A stretch of 64,000 nt of DNA from Craurococcus roseus (GTDB lineage: Bacteria > Pseudomonadota > Alphaproteobacteria > Acetobacterales > Acetobacteraceae), in NCBI RefSeq assembly GCF_039523795.1, contig NZ_BAAAFZ010000002.1, forward strand, positions 45,735 to 109,734, given 5' to 3'. The notes beneath the pieces are model-generated. The model was not told the DNA's origin and ran no database searches. It saw nothing but the letters and a program-made list of their open reading frames with translations. Shown one piece after another: positions 36,228-43,834 of the stretch. Within the stretch, counting starts at the first letter, position 1. Each line of letters opens with the position of its first letter. Both the position numbers and the translations under genes were made by a program.

Positions 36228-36860
36228 ATGCCCACCGACCTGCCCAATCTCCTGACCCTTTCGCGCATCGCCGCCATCCCGTTGCTGGTGGCGTTGGTCG
36301 CCTTGCGGCACCCGTGGGGCGACGTTTTCGCGTGCGTCGTGTTCTCGGCCGCCGCGATCACCGATTATTTCGATGGCAAGATCGCCCGCGAGCGGCGCAC
36401 GGTGAGCGGCTTCGGCCGGATGCTCGACCCAATCGCGGACAAGCTGCTGGTCGGCGCGGCGCTTATGCTGCTGGCGGGCATGGGGCGCTTGTCGGACGCC
36501 GCGCTCTACCCCGCCATCGTGGTGCTGCTGCGCGAGATCCTGGTGTCCGGCCTCCGAGAGTACTTGGCTGGCATCCGCGTCGGCCTGCCTGTGACCAGGC
36601 TCGCCAAGTGGAAGACCGGGCTCCAGATGGGCGCGCTCGGCACCCTGCTGGCCGGCGACACGGCGGCGATGGCCCTGCACCTCTCGTTCCTCCCCGTGTC
36701 CCTGATCGGCGAAGCGATGCTCTGGGCGGCGGCCGCGCTCACCCTCGTAACCGGCTGGGATTACCTGACAGCCGGGCTGCGCCACGCCGCCGAGCACGAC
36801 GCCGCGGCGCGCGAGCCACCGCCGCCGGCCAAGCGCGACCCGGAACCGCTCCGCCCTTGA
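36228..36860 (+). CDS. pgsA: CDP-diacylglycerol--glycerol-3-phosphate 3-phosphatidyltransferase
   Basis: 210 aa from ATG 36228; the frame extends upstream through uvrC but is antisense-like there. PgsA makes phosphatidylglycerol phosphate in the inner membrane. The CDP-alcohol phosphatidyltransferase motif is complete: DYFDGKIARERRTVSGFGRM followed by LDPIADK, i.e. D-x2-DG-x2-AR-x8-G-x3-D-x3-D near residues 46-72. Five or six hydrophobic helices are present, and the start PNLLTLSRIAAIPLL is typical. The C-terminus has a Pro/Arg tail. Position after uvrC is conserved across proteobacteria. Confidence 0.95.
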   Translation: MPTDLPNLLTLSRIAAIPLLVALVALRHPWGDVFACVVFSAAAITDYFDGKIARERRTVSGFGRMLDPIADKLLVGAALMLLAGMGRLSDAALYPAIVVLLREILVSGLREYLAGIRVGLPVTRLAKWKTGLQMGALGTLLAGDTAAMALHLSFLPVSLIGEAMLWAAAALTLVTGWDYLTAGLRHAAEHDAAAREPPPPAKRDPEPLRP

Positions 36861-36926
36861 GGCGGCGGCGGCAACGGCCCATCCTCAGGGTTGAAGCCCG
36901 ACCTGACCGGGCGGCAGGAGTTGATC

Positions 36927-37637
36927 ATGCGGCGGAAACTCGGACAGGGGACGGCGCTCCTGGTCTCCGTGGCGGCCTTAGGCGGTTGCAGTTGGGTCAA
37001 CCCGGCCCTCACCAGCGAAGCCGACGCCGGGTTCGGCGCGCCCTTTCTACTGCCGTGGAGCGACACCCGGACGGTCGCGCTGGCGGACAGCTACACCGTC
37101 CGGCGCATCCGCGGCGCCGAGGGCCTGCCGGTCGACGAGCGCCTCCAGGTGGACCCCGGCAACGTGTGGCCGGCGGAGGAAGCGCCGCGCGCGACCCTGG
37201 CCAATCCCGACGCCGCCCTCCGCGGCGTCCCGCCCTGGCGCCCCGGCGAAGGGAGGAGCCCCCGGGACCTGCCGATCGACGAGCGCCCCGGCGGCCCGTT
37301 GGTCCAGCCGCGCGCCGATGCGGCGCCGGCGGATCGCGGGCCGCCGCCCCGCCGCCGCGGCGCGTCCTCGCCGCCACCGCCGCTCCTGGAACAGCCGGAG
37401 CCGGACCGGGTGCAGGTGCTGCCGGTCCCGCCAGGCGCCTACTCGCCCCCGCCGCGCCGTTCGGACGGCCAAGTGGTGCTCACGCCGGGCGGCCCCGTCG
37501 TGACGGGCGGCGGCACCGACCGCATCCAGAGCTTCACAACGCCCGGCGGCGGCGGCGGGGTGATCCACCGCGACGGCAACACCACCACCGTCGTCCCCTC
37601 CGGCGGCCTGCCGCAGACCTTCCCGACGCCGAGGTAG
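36927..37637 (+). CDS. Putative lipoprotein with Pro/Gly-rich region
   Basis: 236 aa from ATG 36927, with GGCAGGAG upstream; an earlier in-frame start would bury the signal. MRRKLGQGTALLVSVAALGG then CSWVNP is a lipoprotein signal with the lipobox Cys near residue 21. The mature part has a conserved-looking stretch GAPFLLPWSDTRTVALADSY followed by TVRRIRGAEGLPVDERLQ, then disordered Pro/Arg/Gly-rich sequence to the end. I do not recognise a family. It begins 66 bases after pgsA and ends 7 bases before moaD, so it is probably part of the same transcript. The composition suggests a cell-envelope tether. Confidence 0.7.
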   Translation: MRRKLGQGTALLVSVAALGGCSWVNPALTSEADAGFGAPFLLPWSDTRTVALADSYTVRRIRGAEGLPVDERLQVDPGNVWPAEEAPRATLANPDAALRGVPPWRPGEGRSPRDLPIDERPGGPLVQPRADAAPADRGPPPRRRGASSPPPPLLEQPEPDRVQVLPVPPGAYSPPPRRSDGQVVLTPGGPVVTGGGTDRIQSFTTPGGGGGVIHRDGNTTTVVPSGGLPQTFPTPR

Positions 37638-37644
37638 CGCCGCC

Positions 37645-37896
37645 GTGCAGGTGCTCTACTTCGCTTGGGTGCGGCAGAAGGTCGGCGTCGCGGAAGAGCG
37701 GGTTTCCCCCCCGCCGGAGGTGGCGGACGTCGCCGGGCTGGTGCGCTGGCTGTCCGGGCGCAGCGCCGGCCACGCCGCGGCGTTCGAGAACGCCGGCGCC
37801 ATCCGGGCGGCGGTGAACCAGGAGTTCGCCGCGCCCGACCGGCGCCTTTCGCCCGGCGACGAGGTGGCGTTCTTCCCGCCGGTGACGGGCGGATGA
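37645..37896 (+). CDS. moaD: Molybdopterin synthase small subunit (MoaD)
   Basis: 83 aa from GTG 37645. MoaD is the sulfur carrier for molybdopterin synthesis and has a ubiquitin-like fold. VLYFAWVRQKVGVAEERVSP at the start, AIRAAVNQEFAAPDRRLSPG in the middle and DEVAFFPPVTGG at the end are diagnostic; the terminal Gly-Gly is the site of adenylation and thiocarboxylation. The stop overlaps the moaE start (ATGA). Confidence 0.93.
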   Translation: MQVLYFAWVRQKVGVAEERVSPPPEVADVAGLVRWLSGRSAGHAAAFENAGAIRAAVNQEFAAPDRRLSPGDEVAFFPPVTGG

Positions 37897-38387
37897 CCGG
37901 CGCCGTCCCCGCCACGCCCCGCGTCCGGGTGCAGGAAGCGCCATTCGACCTCGCCGCGGAGAGCACGGCGCTGACCGCCGGGCGCGAGAATGTCGGCGGG
38001 GTCGCCTCCTTTGTCGGGCTGTGCCGCGCCGACGACGGCTTGGCGGCGCTGGCGCTGGAGCACTACCCGGGCATGACGGAGCGGGCGATCGCCGGGATCG
38101 CCGCCGAGGCCTGTTCGCGCTGGCCGCTTTCGGGCTGCACCGTGATCCATCGCGTCGGGCGCTTGCGGCCCGGCGAGCCCATCGTGCTGGTGCTCACCGC
38201 GTCGGCGCATCGGGGGGCGGCGCTGGAGAGCTGCGCCTTCCTGATCGATTGGCTCAAGACCGGCGCCCCCTTCTGGAAACGCGAGGAGTTCGCGGACGGA
38301 CGGGAGCGCTGGGTGGAGGCCAAGGCGGACGACGACCGGGCCGCCGCGCGCTGGGCCCGCGCGACCGGGGAGGCGCCCGCCGCTTGA
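37893..38387 (+). CDS. moaE: Molybdopterin synthase catalytic subunit (MoaE)
   Basis: 164 aa from ATG 37893, overlapping moaD by 4 bases. MoaE forms the heterotetramer that inserts two sulfurs from MoaD into precursor Z (cyclic pyranopterin phosphate). Recognisable motifs are VGGVASFVGLCRADDGLAAL, LEHYPGMTERAIAGIAAEAC, CTVIHRVGRLRPGEPIVLVL, SAHRGAALESCAFLIDWLKT and the active-site APFWKREEFADGRERWVEAK with the conserved Lys residues. Length is typical. Confidence 0.94.
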   Translation: MTGAVPATPRVRVQEAPFDLAAESTALTAGRENVGGVASFVGLCRADDGLAALALEHYPGMTERAIAGIAAEACSRWPLSGCTVIHRVGRLRPGEPIVLVLTASAHRGAALESCAFLIDWLKTGAPFWKREEFADGRERWVEAKADDDRAAARWARATGEAPAA

Positions 38388-38773
38388 GCCACGGCCTCGA
38401 CCTCGGCCCCATCGCGCGCGTGGAACTGGCCTGCCGGGATCTGGGCCGGCAGCGCGACTTCTACGCCCGCATCCTCGGCCTCCCCGCCGAGCGCGGCAAC
38501 GAGGCGCGGTTCCGCATCGGCCAGCTTGAACTGGTGCTCCGCCCGCGCGGCGACGCGCTGTTCCCGCGGTCGGAGGAGTCCCGGCCGGCGCCGGAGGTGG
38601 GCGCGCTGCTCGCCTTCCCCGTGCCGCCGGACGAGTTGGACCGGTGGCACCGGCGGATGCTCACCGCCCGCGTCGCCGTGCTCGACGCGCCCGGCCCGGC
38701 CGGCGCCGCGCCGCGGGTGCTGCGCGTGCCCGACTCCGAGGGCAACGTCATCGAGCTGTTCGCGCAGCCCTGA
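38384..38773 (+). CDS. VOC (glyoxalase/bleomycin resistance) family protein
   Basis: 129 aa from TTG 38384, overlapping the moaE stop; the frame upstream is antisense-like. It is one VOC domain: IARVELACRDLGRQRDFYAR near 9-28 with ILGLPAERGNEARFRIGQLE, then DRWHRRMLTARVAVLDAPGP and LRVPDSEGNVIELFA at the end. The metal-ligand pattern is partial: the final Glu is present, but the usual first His is Glu (VEL). Activity is uncertain. TTG start and overlap suggest low expression coupled to moaE. The substrate is unknown. Confidence 0.78.
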   Translation: MSHGLDLGPIARVELACRDLGRQRDFYARILGLPAERGNEARFRIGQLELVLRPRGDALFPRSEESRPAPEVGALLAFPVPPDELDRWHRRMLTARVAVLDAPGPAGAAPRVLRVPDSEGNVIELFAQP

Positions 38774-40155
38774 TGGGGCACCGAACCGCGCGGGCCGTCG
38801 CCGCCATCCTGGGAGGCGGGGCGATGCTGCTCTGGCCGGCTTGGCTCAACGGCTATCCTCTCGTCTTCGTCGATACCGCTTCCTTTCTGCACCAAACCGC
38901 CGCGTTTCCGCCGGTGTGGGACAAGCCGTTCGTCTACGGGCCACTGCTGCACGCCTTCCACTGGCGGTCCTCCTTGTGGCCCGCGGCGGCGGCGCAAACG
39001 GTCCTGCTGTCCTGGTTGCTGTGGCTCGCCGGGCGGATGCTGGCGGGACCGGGCGGCGGCGGGGCGCGCGCGCACCTGCTGCTGGTGGCGGCGCTCTGCG
39101 CCTTCACCGCCGCGCCCTGGTTCGCGGCGCTGCTGATGCCGGACGCGCTGGCGCCCGCGTTGGTGCTGGCCGTGGCGGTGCTGGGCTGGGGCGAACCGCG
39201 TCCGCTCGAACGGGCGGCGCTGGTGTCGGTCGCGGTGCTGGCGGCCGCGGCGCACCTGGCGCACCTGCCGCTCTTGGGCGCACTGCTGCTGGTGCTCGCC
39301 GGGTTCCGCCGGTGGCGGGGGCTGCGCGACGGCGCGGCGGCGCTCGCGGCGGCGACCCTGCTGGTGGTGGCCACCAACGCGGCGTTCCAGGGCCGGGCCG
39401 CGGTGTCGCCTTACGGCGCCGTGTTCGCCTTGGCGCGGTTGGTGGCCGACGGGCCGGCGGCGCGCACGATAGAAGCGCGCTGCCCGGACGCAGGCTGGCA
39501 CATGTGCCGTTGGGCGGGGCGGTTGCCGACCGATTCGGACGAATTCCTGTGGTCGCCGGACGGGCCGGCCTGGGCGCCGCGGCTGGACGGGGCACGGCCC
39601 GGCGGGCCGATCAGCCTCGCCCCGGAGGCGGGCGCCATCCTGCGGGAAACCCTGGCGCGCGAACCTTGGGGCGTGCTGCGCGCGGCCGCCGGGAACACGC
39701 TCCGGCAGCTGCTCGCCGTGCGGGTCGGCGACACGTTGGTGCCGGACCACCTCGCGGTGTCGGTCGCGGAGGAGCTCGCGCGGGCGTTCCCGGCGGTGGA
39801 GGGCGCGCGCTTCGCCGCTTCGCTCCAGTTCCGCGGCGCGTTGCCGGCGGCCGCGTCGCCGTTCCTGTGGCTGCACCCGTTCGCGTTGCTGGCCGGGGCC
39901 GTCGCGCTGCCCTTCGCGGTGTGGCGGGCGTGGGCCGGGGGCGACGTGCGGCTGCTCGGCTTCCTGGCCTGCGTCGCCGCGGGCGTGCTGGCCAACGCGG
40001 CGGTGCTGGGCGCGCTCAGCGGGCCGCACGACCGCTACGGCGCGCGCGTCGCTTGGCTGCTGCCGCTGGCCGGGCTGCTGGCGTGGCAGCGGCTGCGGCG
40101 GCCGAGCGCCGGGGTCGGGCCGGCGGCTGTGCCCGCCGGGACCGCCGCGCCGTGA
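38773..40155 (+). CDS. Polytopic membrane protein of unknown function
   Basis: 460 aa from ATG 38773, whose start overlaps the VOC stop (TGATG). About nine to ten hydrophobic segments are visible, starting with ARAVAAILGGGAMLLWPAWL. The opening NGYPLVFVDTASFLHQTAAF and later loops (ARCPDAGWHMCRWAGRLPTD, SGPHDRYGARVAWLLPLAGL) resemble GT-C-like glycosyltransferase or related integral proteins seen in Acetobacteraceae, but I do not recognise a defined family or catalytic motif. It lies in a tightly overlapping run with the VOC gene and the TSUP transporter. Confidence 0.7.
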   Translation: MGHRTARAVAAILGGGAMLLWPAWLNGYPLVFVDTASFLHQTAAFPPVWDKPFVYGPLLHAFHWRSSLWPAAAAQTVLLSWLLWLAGRMLAGPGGGGARAHLLLVAALCAFTAAPWFAALLMPDALAPALVLAVAVLGWGEPRPLERAALVSVAVLAAAAHLAHLPLLGALLLVLAGFRRWRGLRDGAAALAAATLLVVATNAAFQGRAAVSPYGAVFALARLVADGPAARTIEARCPDAGWHMCRWAGRLPTDSDEFLWSPDGPAWAPRLDGARPGGPISLAPEAGAILRETLAREPWGVLRAAAGNTLRQLLAVRVGDTLVPDHLAVSVAEELARAFPAVEGARFAASLQFRGALPAAASPFLWLHPFALLAGAVALPFAVWRAWAGGDVRLLGFLACVAAGVLANAAVLGALSGPHDRYGARVAWLLPLAGLLAWQRLRRPSAGVGPAAVPAGTAAP

Positions 40156-40910
40156 TCCCAGCGGCCTTCGACCTTGCGGACGCCTTGCTGGTGTCCGCGA
40201 TCTTCGCGCTCGGCGGGCTGGTGAAGGGCGTGGCGGGGTTCGGCTTGCCCACGGTCGGCCTCGGCCTGCTCGCGTTGAGCCGGCCCTTGCCGGAGGCGAT
40301 GGCGCTGATGCTGCTGCCAACGGTCGCCACCAACGTCTGGCAGGCGTTGGCCGGCGGCGCCTTGCGGGCGGCGCTCCGCCGGCTGCGCTGGTTCCTGCTG
40401 GCGGCGGCGGCCGGGACGCTGGTGGCCGCGGGCAACATCTCCAAGGCGGACGCGGAGGTGCTGAGCGCGCTGCTCGGGGCCTTGCTGGTGGTGTCCTCGT
40501 CGTCGGCGCTGCTCGGGCCGCGCTGGCCGGTGCCTTCGCCCAGGCGCGAGCTCTGGCTATCGCCGGTGATGGGCGGAATCTCCGGCGCGCTGGCCGGGCT
40601 CACCGGCAGCTTCATCACCCCGGCCGCGCCCTGGCTCGCGGCGCTGCGCCTGCCCCCGGACGTGTTCGTGCAGGGATTCGGCCTCGGCGCGGTGGTGGCG
40701 ACGGCCTGCCTCGCCGTGGCCTTGGCCGGGCAGGGCCTGTTGCCGCCGGGGCTCGGCCTCGCCTCCGTGGCAGTGGTGGCGCCGACTTTCCTCGGCATGG
40801 CGACCGGGCGGGGGCTGCGGCGGCGCTTGCCGGAAACGCGGTTCCGGCAGGTGGTGCAGTGCTGCCTGCTGGCGCTCGGCGCCTACCTCGTGGCGCGGAA
40901 CCTGGGCTGA
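40152..40910 (+). CDS. TSUP-family sulfite exporter TauE/SafE-like transporter
   Basis: 252 aa from GTG 40152, overlapping the preceding stop. The two-repeat pattern of TSUP proteins is visible: LVKGVAGFGLPTVGLGLLAL near residue 23-42 and MGGISGALAGLTGSFITPAA near 140-159, each a Gly-rich membrane helix with the family signature G-x2-G-x-G. About seven to eight membrane segments are present. These transporters move sulfite, sulfoacetate or other organic anions across the inner membrane. The molybdenum-cofactor neighbours would fit sulfite handling, but that is a guess. Confidence 0.85.
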   Translation: MIPAAFDLADALLVSAIFALGGLVKGVAGFGLPTVGLGLLALSRPLPEAMALMLLPTVATNVWQALAGGALRAALRRLRWFLLAAAAGTLVAAGNISKADAEVLSALLGALLVVSSSSALLGPRWPVPSPRRELWLSPVMGGISGALAGLTGSFITPAAPWLAALRLPPDVFVQGFGLGAVVATACLAVALAGQGLLPPGLGLASVAVVAPTFLGMATGRGLRRRLPETRFRQVVQCCLLALGAYLVARNLG

Positions 40911-41093
40911 GCGGCGAGCCGTCCCCAGTCGCCGCGCCGTGCAGTTCCCCGCATGACGACACCGAAGCCCGCGTGGTCGCGGTGCCAAGCGCGCCCTAAG
41001 GGCCGCTTGTTCGCAGCGCATCGGCGCCCGGTGGACGGCGCTTCGCTCCTGAGAAGGACCACGGTCCCGGGGCGGACCGAGCGCCGACGGACC
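40911..41093. other. Intergenic region after the TSUP gene
   Basis: About 180 bp between convergent transcripts, and part of a 484-bp stretch up to ilvE that otherwise holds only the small ORF below. It contains GC-rich imperfect palindromes (for example around GCGCCCTAAGGGCCGC near 40990) that could end transcription from either side. No T-run is seen. Confidence 0.3.
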
Positions 41094-41291
41094 TCAGCCC
41101 TGGGCGCCCCTTTGGCGGGCCTTCGCCCTGCGGACATGCTTGCGCCAGCCCTTGGATTTCCGGGGCCGCTCGTCCGCCTTCCCTCCCGTGTCCGGGGAGG
41201 GGATGCGTTCCAGCGCACGGCGGGCGAGGCGGGCGGCCGCAGCCACGGGCTTGTTGATGACAGCACCCACCAGATCGGAAATGGCCGCCAT
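41094..41291 (-). CDS. Possible small basic protein
   Basis: 65 aa. MAAISDLVGAVINKPVAAAA is followed by an amphipathic Arg/Leu helix, a Pro-rich linker and a strongly basic tail (KSKGWRKHVRRAKARQR). A GAGGG motif lies about 10 bases upstream of the ATG on the minus strand. The composition is more protein-like than the neighbouring noise frames, but no family is recognised and the start region is short. It is downstream of ilvE on the same strand, 103 bases after its stop, so it could be carried on that transcript. Confidence 0.4.
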   Translation of the reverse strand: MAAISDLVGAVINKPVAAAARLARRALERIPSPDTGGKADERPRKSKGWRKHVRRAKARQRGAQG

Positions 41292-41394
41292 GCCCGGATC
41301 GCCCTCGCTTGCGGCGCGAGCTCGAAAGCGCCGCGCCGCCGGAACGCGCCGCGCCTCCGGGCGGTTGCACGCGCTCGCGCGCGGCGGGATGCCG

Positions 41395-42297
41395 TCAGGC
41401 GCCGCGCTTGGCGACCTCCTCCGGCGACAGGCGGACCAGCGCCTCGTAGTCGCGCATCAGGGTCTCGGTGACCTTGCCCGGCGTGAAGGAGTGGCCGGCG
41501 ATCTCGCGCACCGGCGTAACCTCCGCGGCGGTGCCGGCCAGGAACACCTCGCTCGCGTCCTTCATCTCGGCCTCGGCGATCGTGCGCTCCACCACCTTGA
41601 TCTGGTGCTGCTTGGCCAGCCCCATGACCGTGCGGCGGGTGATGCCGTCGAGGAAGTTCACCGGCGTCGGGGTGTGCAGCTCGCCGCCCATGTTGAAGAA
41701 GATGTTGGCGCCGGTGGACTCGGCCACGTCGCCTTTCCAATCGAGCATCAAAGCGTCGTCGTAGCCCCCGTCCATGGCCGCGTGCTTGGACATGGTGCCG
41801 ATCATGTAGAGTCCGGTCGCCTTGCTGGCGGTGGGCGCCGTGGAGGGGTGAGGCCGACGCCAGGGCGCCATGCACAGGCGCACGCCCTTCATCCGCTGCT
41901 CCACGCCGAAGTAGGCGCCCCACTCCCACACGGCGATCGCCAGGTGGACGGAGGTGAGCTGCGCCGCGACGCCGATCTCCTCCGAGCCGCGCCAGGCGAT
42001 CGGGCGCACGTAGGCGTCCGTCAACCCATTGCGCCGCACCGTCTCGACGCAGGCGGCATCGATCTCCTCGGCGGCCCAAGGGATCTCGAAGCCGAGGATG
42101 CGGCCGGAGTTGAGGAGGCGCTCCGTGTGCTCGCGGAGCTTGAAGATGTTGCCCGAGTAGCACCGCTCGCCCTCGAACACCGCCGAGGCGTAGTGCAGGC
42201 CGTGGCTCAGGACGTGCAGCTTGGCTTCCCGCCAGGGGACGAACTCGCCGTCCCACCAGATCCAGCCGTCGCGGTCGTCGAAGGGCACCAGGGCCAT
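41395..42297 (-). CDS. ilvE: Branched-chain amino acid aminotransferase
   Basis: 300 aa from the ATG at 42297; an upstream ATG at 42333 adds 12 residues of weak sequence. This PLP enzyme (fold type IV) interconverts Leu, Ile and Val with their keto acids. VLSHGLHYASAVFEGERCYS near 29-48 is the typical N-terminal motif. The PLP lysine is in TASKATGLYMIG near residue 156, and DDALMLDWKGDVAESTGANI followed by FFNMGGELHTPTPVNFLDGI and TRRTVMGLA form the family signature that binds the cofactor phosphate. It is divergent from a MarR gene, which might regulate it. Confidence 0.93.
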   Translation of the reverse strand: MALVPFDDRDGWIWWDGEFVPWREAKLHVLSHGLHYASAVFEGERCYSGNIFKLREHTERLLNSGRILGFEIPWAAEEIDAACVETVRRNGLTDAYVRPIAWRGSEEIGVAAQLTSVHLAIAVWEWGAYFGVEQRMKGVRLCMAPWRRPHPSTAPTASKATGLYMIGTMSKHAAMDGGYDDALMLDWKGDVAESTGANIFFNMGGELHTPTPVNFLDGITRRTVMGLAKQHQIKVVERTIAEAEMKDASEVFLAGTAAEVTPVREIAGHSFTPGKVTETLMRDYEALVRLSPEEVAKRGA

Positions 42298-42440
42298 GGG
42301 GCGTGACCTCCCGGTCGAGAGTGGCGAGTCCAAATTGTGGTCCGGAACCAGACGCGGCTAATTCGGCCGCCCGCGGACGCCGCACGCTAGAAGCGGAGCC
42401 GCGGATGTGTCAATGATGCTGACCGATCCAGGGACCGACC

Positions 42441-43061
42441 ATGGCAGCCGTGCCGGACCGTATGGACCCGAGGCCCGCGTCCGCCGAACCGGCGGCGGGC
42501 GACGCGCGGGCGGGGGCGTCCGGCGCCGCTGCGGGGCGCTCCCTCCTGTTCCTCCGCGAGGAAGAGCTGCGGCTGGCGCAGGACCTGCTGTTCTTCGGCT
42601 ACCGCGACTTCACCGCCGGCGCCGACGCCATCCTGGCCGAACTCGGCCTTGGCCGGGCGCACCACCGCGTGCTGCACTTCGTCGGGCGGAGCCCCGGCAT
42701 CTCGGTGGGCGACCTGCTCGGCATCCTCGGCGTCACCAAACAATCCCTGGGCCGGGTGCTGACGCCCTTGGTCGAGGGGGGGCTCGTGCAGGCGTCGGAG
42801 GGGCGCAACGACCGGCGGCAGCGCCTGCTGTCCCTCACCCCCAAGGGAGTGGCGCTGGAGCGGATGCTGTTCGAACGCCAGCGCGAGCGGGTTGTGCACG
42901 CCTACCGCGAAGCCGGGCCGGCCGCGGTGGATGGCTTCCGCCGCGTGATGCGCGGGCTGATGGGACCGGACGCGCGGGCGCAAGTGGACCGGCTGGAAAG
43001 GGCGTCGTCCGCCGGCCAGGCCGCCAGCGGCCCGGCGGTCGGCGGCCGCGCGGCCGGCTGA
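42441..43061 (+). CDS. MarR-family transcriptional regulator
   Basis: 206 aa with an N-terminal Ala/Gly-rich extension of about 30 residues. The winged helix-turn-helix is at about 75-135: AHHRVLHFVGRSPGISVGDL, LGILGVTKQSLGRVLTPLVE and GLVQASEGRNDRRQRLLSLT, PKG, the last being the wing. Flanking helices would form the dimer interface. It is divergent from ilvE (143-bp gap) and 20 bases in front of a two-component system on the same strand, so its targets could be either. Ligand unknown. Confidence 0.88.
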   Translation: MAAVPDRMDPRPASAEPAAGDARAGASGAAAGRSLLFLREEELRLAQDLLFFGYRDFTAGADAILAELGLGRAHHRVLHFVGRSPGISVGDLLGILGVTKQSLGRVLTPLVEGGLVQASEGRNDRRQRLLSLTPKGVALERMLFERQRERVVHAYREAGPAAVDGFRRVMRGLMGPDARAQVDRLERASSAGQAASGPAVGGRAAG

Positions 43062-43081
43062 AGGCAGGGTCGGAGGCGGGC

Positions 43082-43834
43082 ATGGAGGCATCGCGACCAC
43101 CACCGTCATCGCCGCCGCACACCCCGCCGCCGGCGGGCGACGCCGCCCACCTCCTGGTGGTGGACGACGACGCGCGGCTGCGCGCCCTGCTGCAACGCTT
43201 CCTGGCCGAGCAGGGCTTCCGCGTGTCCGCCGCCGCCGACGCCGCCGCGGCGCGGGCCGCGCTGGCCGCCATGTCCTTCGACCTCTTGGTGCTCGACGTG
43301 ATGATGCCGGGCGAGAGCGGGCTGGAACTGGCGGAGGCGCTGCGCCGCGAGGGCCAGGAGGTGCCGATCCTGATGCTGACCGCCCGCGGCGCGCCGGACG
43401 ACCGCGTCGCCGGCTTCGAGCACGGCGCCGACGACTACCTGCCCAAGCCCTTCGACCCGCGCGAGCTGGCGCTGCGCATCCGCACCATCCTCCGCCGCGC
43501 CGCGCCGCCCGCGCCGGCGGCGTTGCTGGCGCAGGCGCCGGTGCAGCTCGGCGCCCGCTGGTTCGACGCAGAGCGATCGGAACTGCGCGGGCCGGAGGGC
43601 ACGGTGCGGCTCACCGGCGGCGAGGCAGCGCTGCTGGCGGCGCTGGCGCGGCGCCCAGGCGACGTGCTCAGCCGGGAGGAGATCGCGGCCGCGCTCGGGA
43701 TGCCGGAAGCGGGCGAGCGCGCCATAGACGTCCAAGTGACGCGGCTCCGGCGCAAGATCGAGCCGGACCCGCGGGAGCCGCGCTTCCTCCACACCGTCCG
43801 CCACCGCGGCTACGTGCTGCGGCCGGGGTCTTGA
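43082..43834 (+). CDS. OmpR-family response regulator
   Basis: 250 aa from ATG 43082. The receiver domain (about 20-135) has the acidic pair in LLVVDDDARL, the phospho-acceptor Asp72 in LLVLDVMMPGESG, Thr in LMLTARG and Lys122 in LPKPFDPRE. The C-terminal winged helix (about 150-250) has LTGGEAALLAALARRPGDVL, SREEIAAALGMPEAGERAID and VQVTRLRRKIEPDP, the OmpR/PhoB DNA recognition part. The stop overlaps the start of the kinase gene (TGATG), giving a standard response regulator-kinase pair. Confidence 0.94.
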   Translation: MEASRPPPSSPPHTPPPAGDAAHLLVVDDDARLRALLQRFLAEQGFRVSAAADAAAARAALAAMSFDLLVLDVMMPGESGLELAEALRREGQEVPILMLTARGAPDDRVAGFEHGADDYLPKPFDPRELALRIRTILRRAAPPAPAALLAQAPVQLGARWFDAERSELRGPEGTVRLTGGEAALLAALARRPGDVLSREEIAAALGMPEAGERAIDVQVTRLRRKIEPDPREPRFLHTVRHRGYVLRPGS

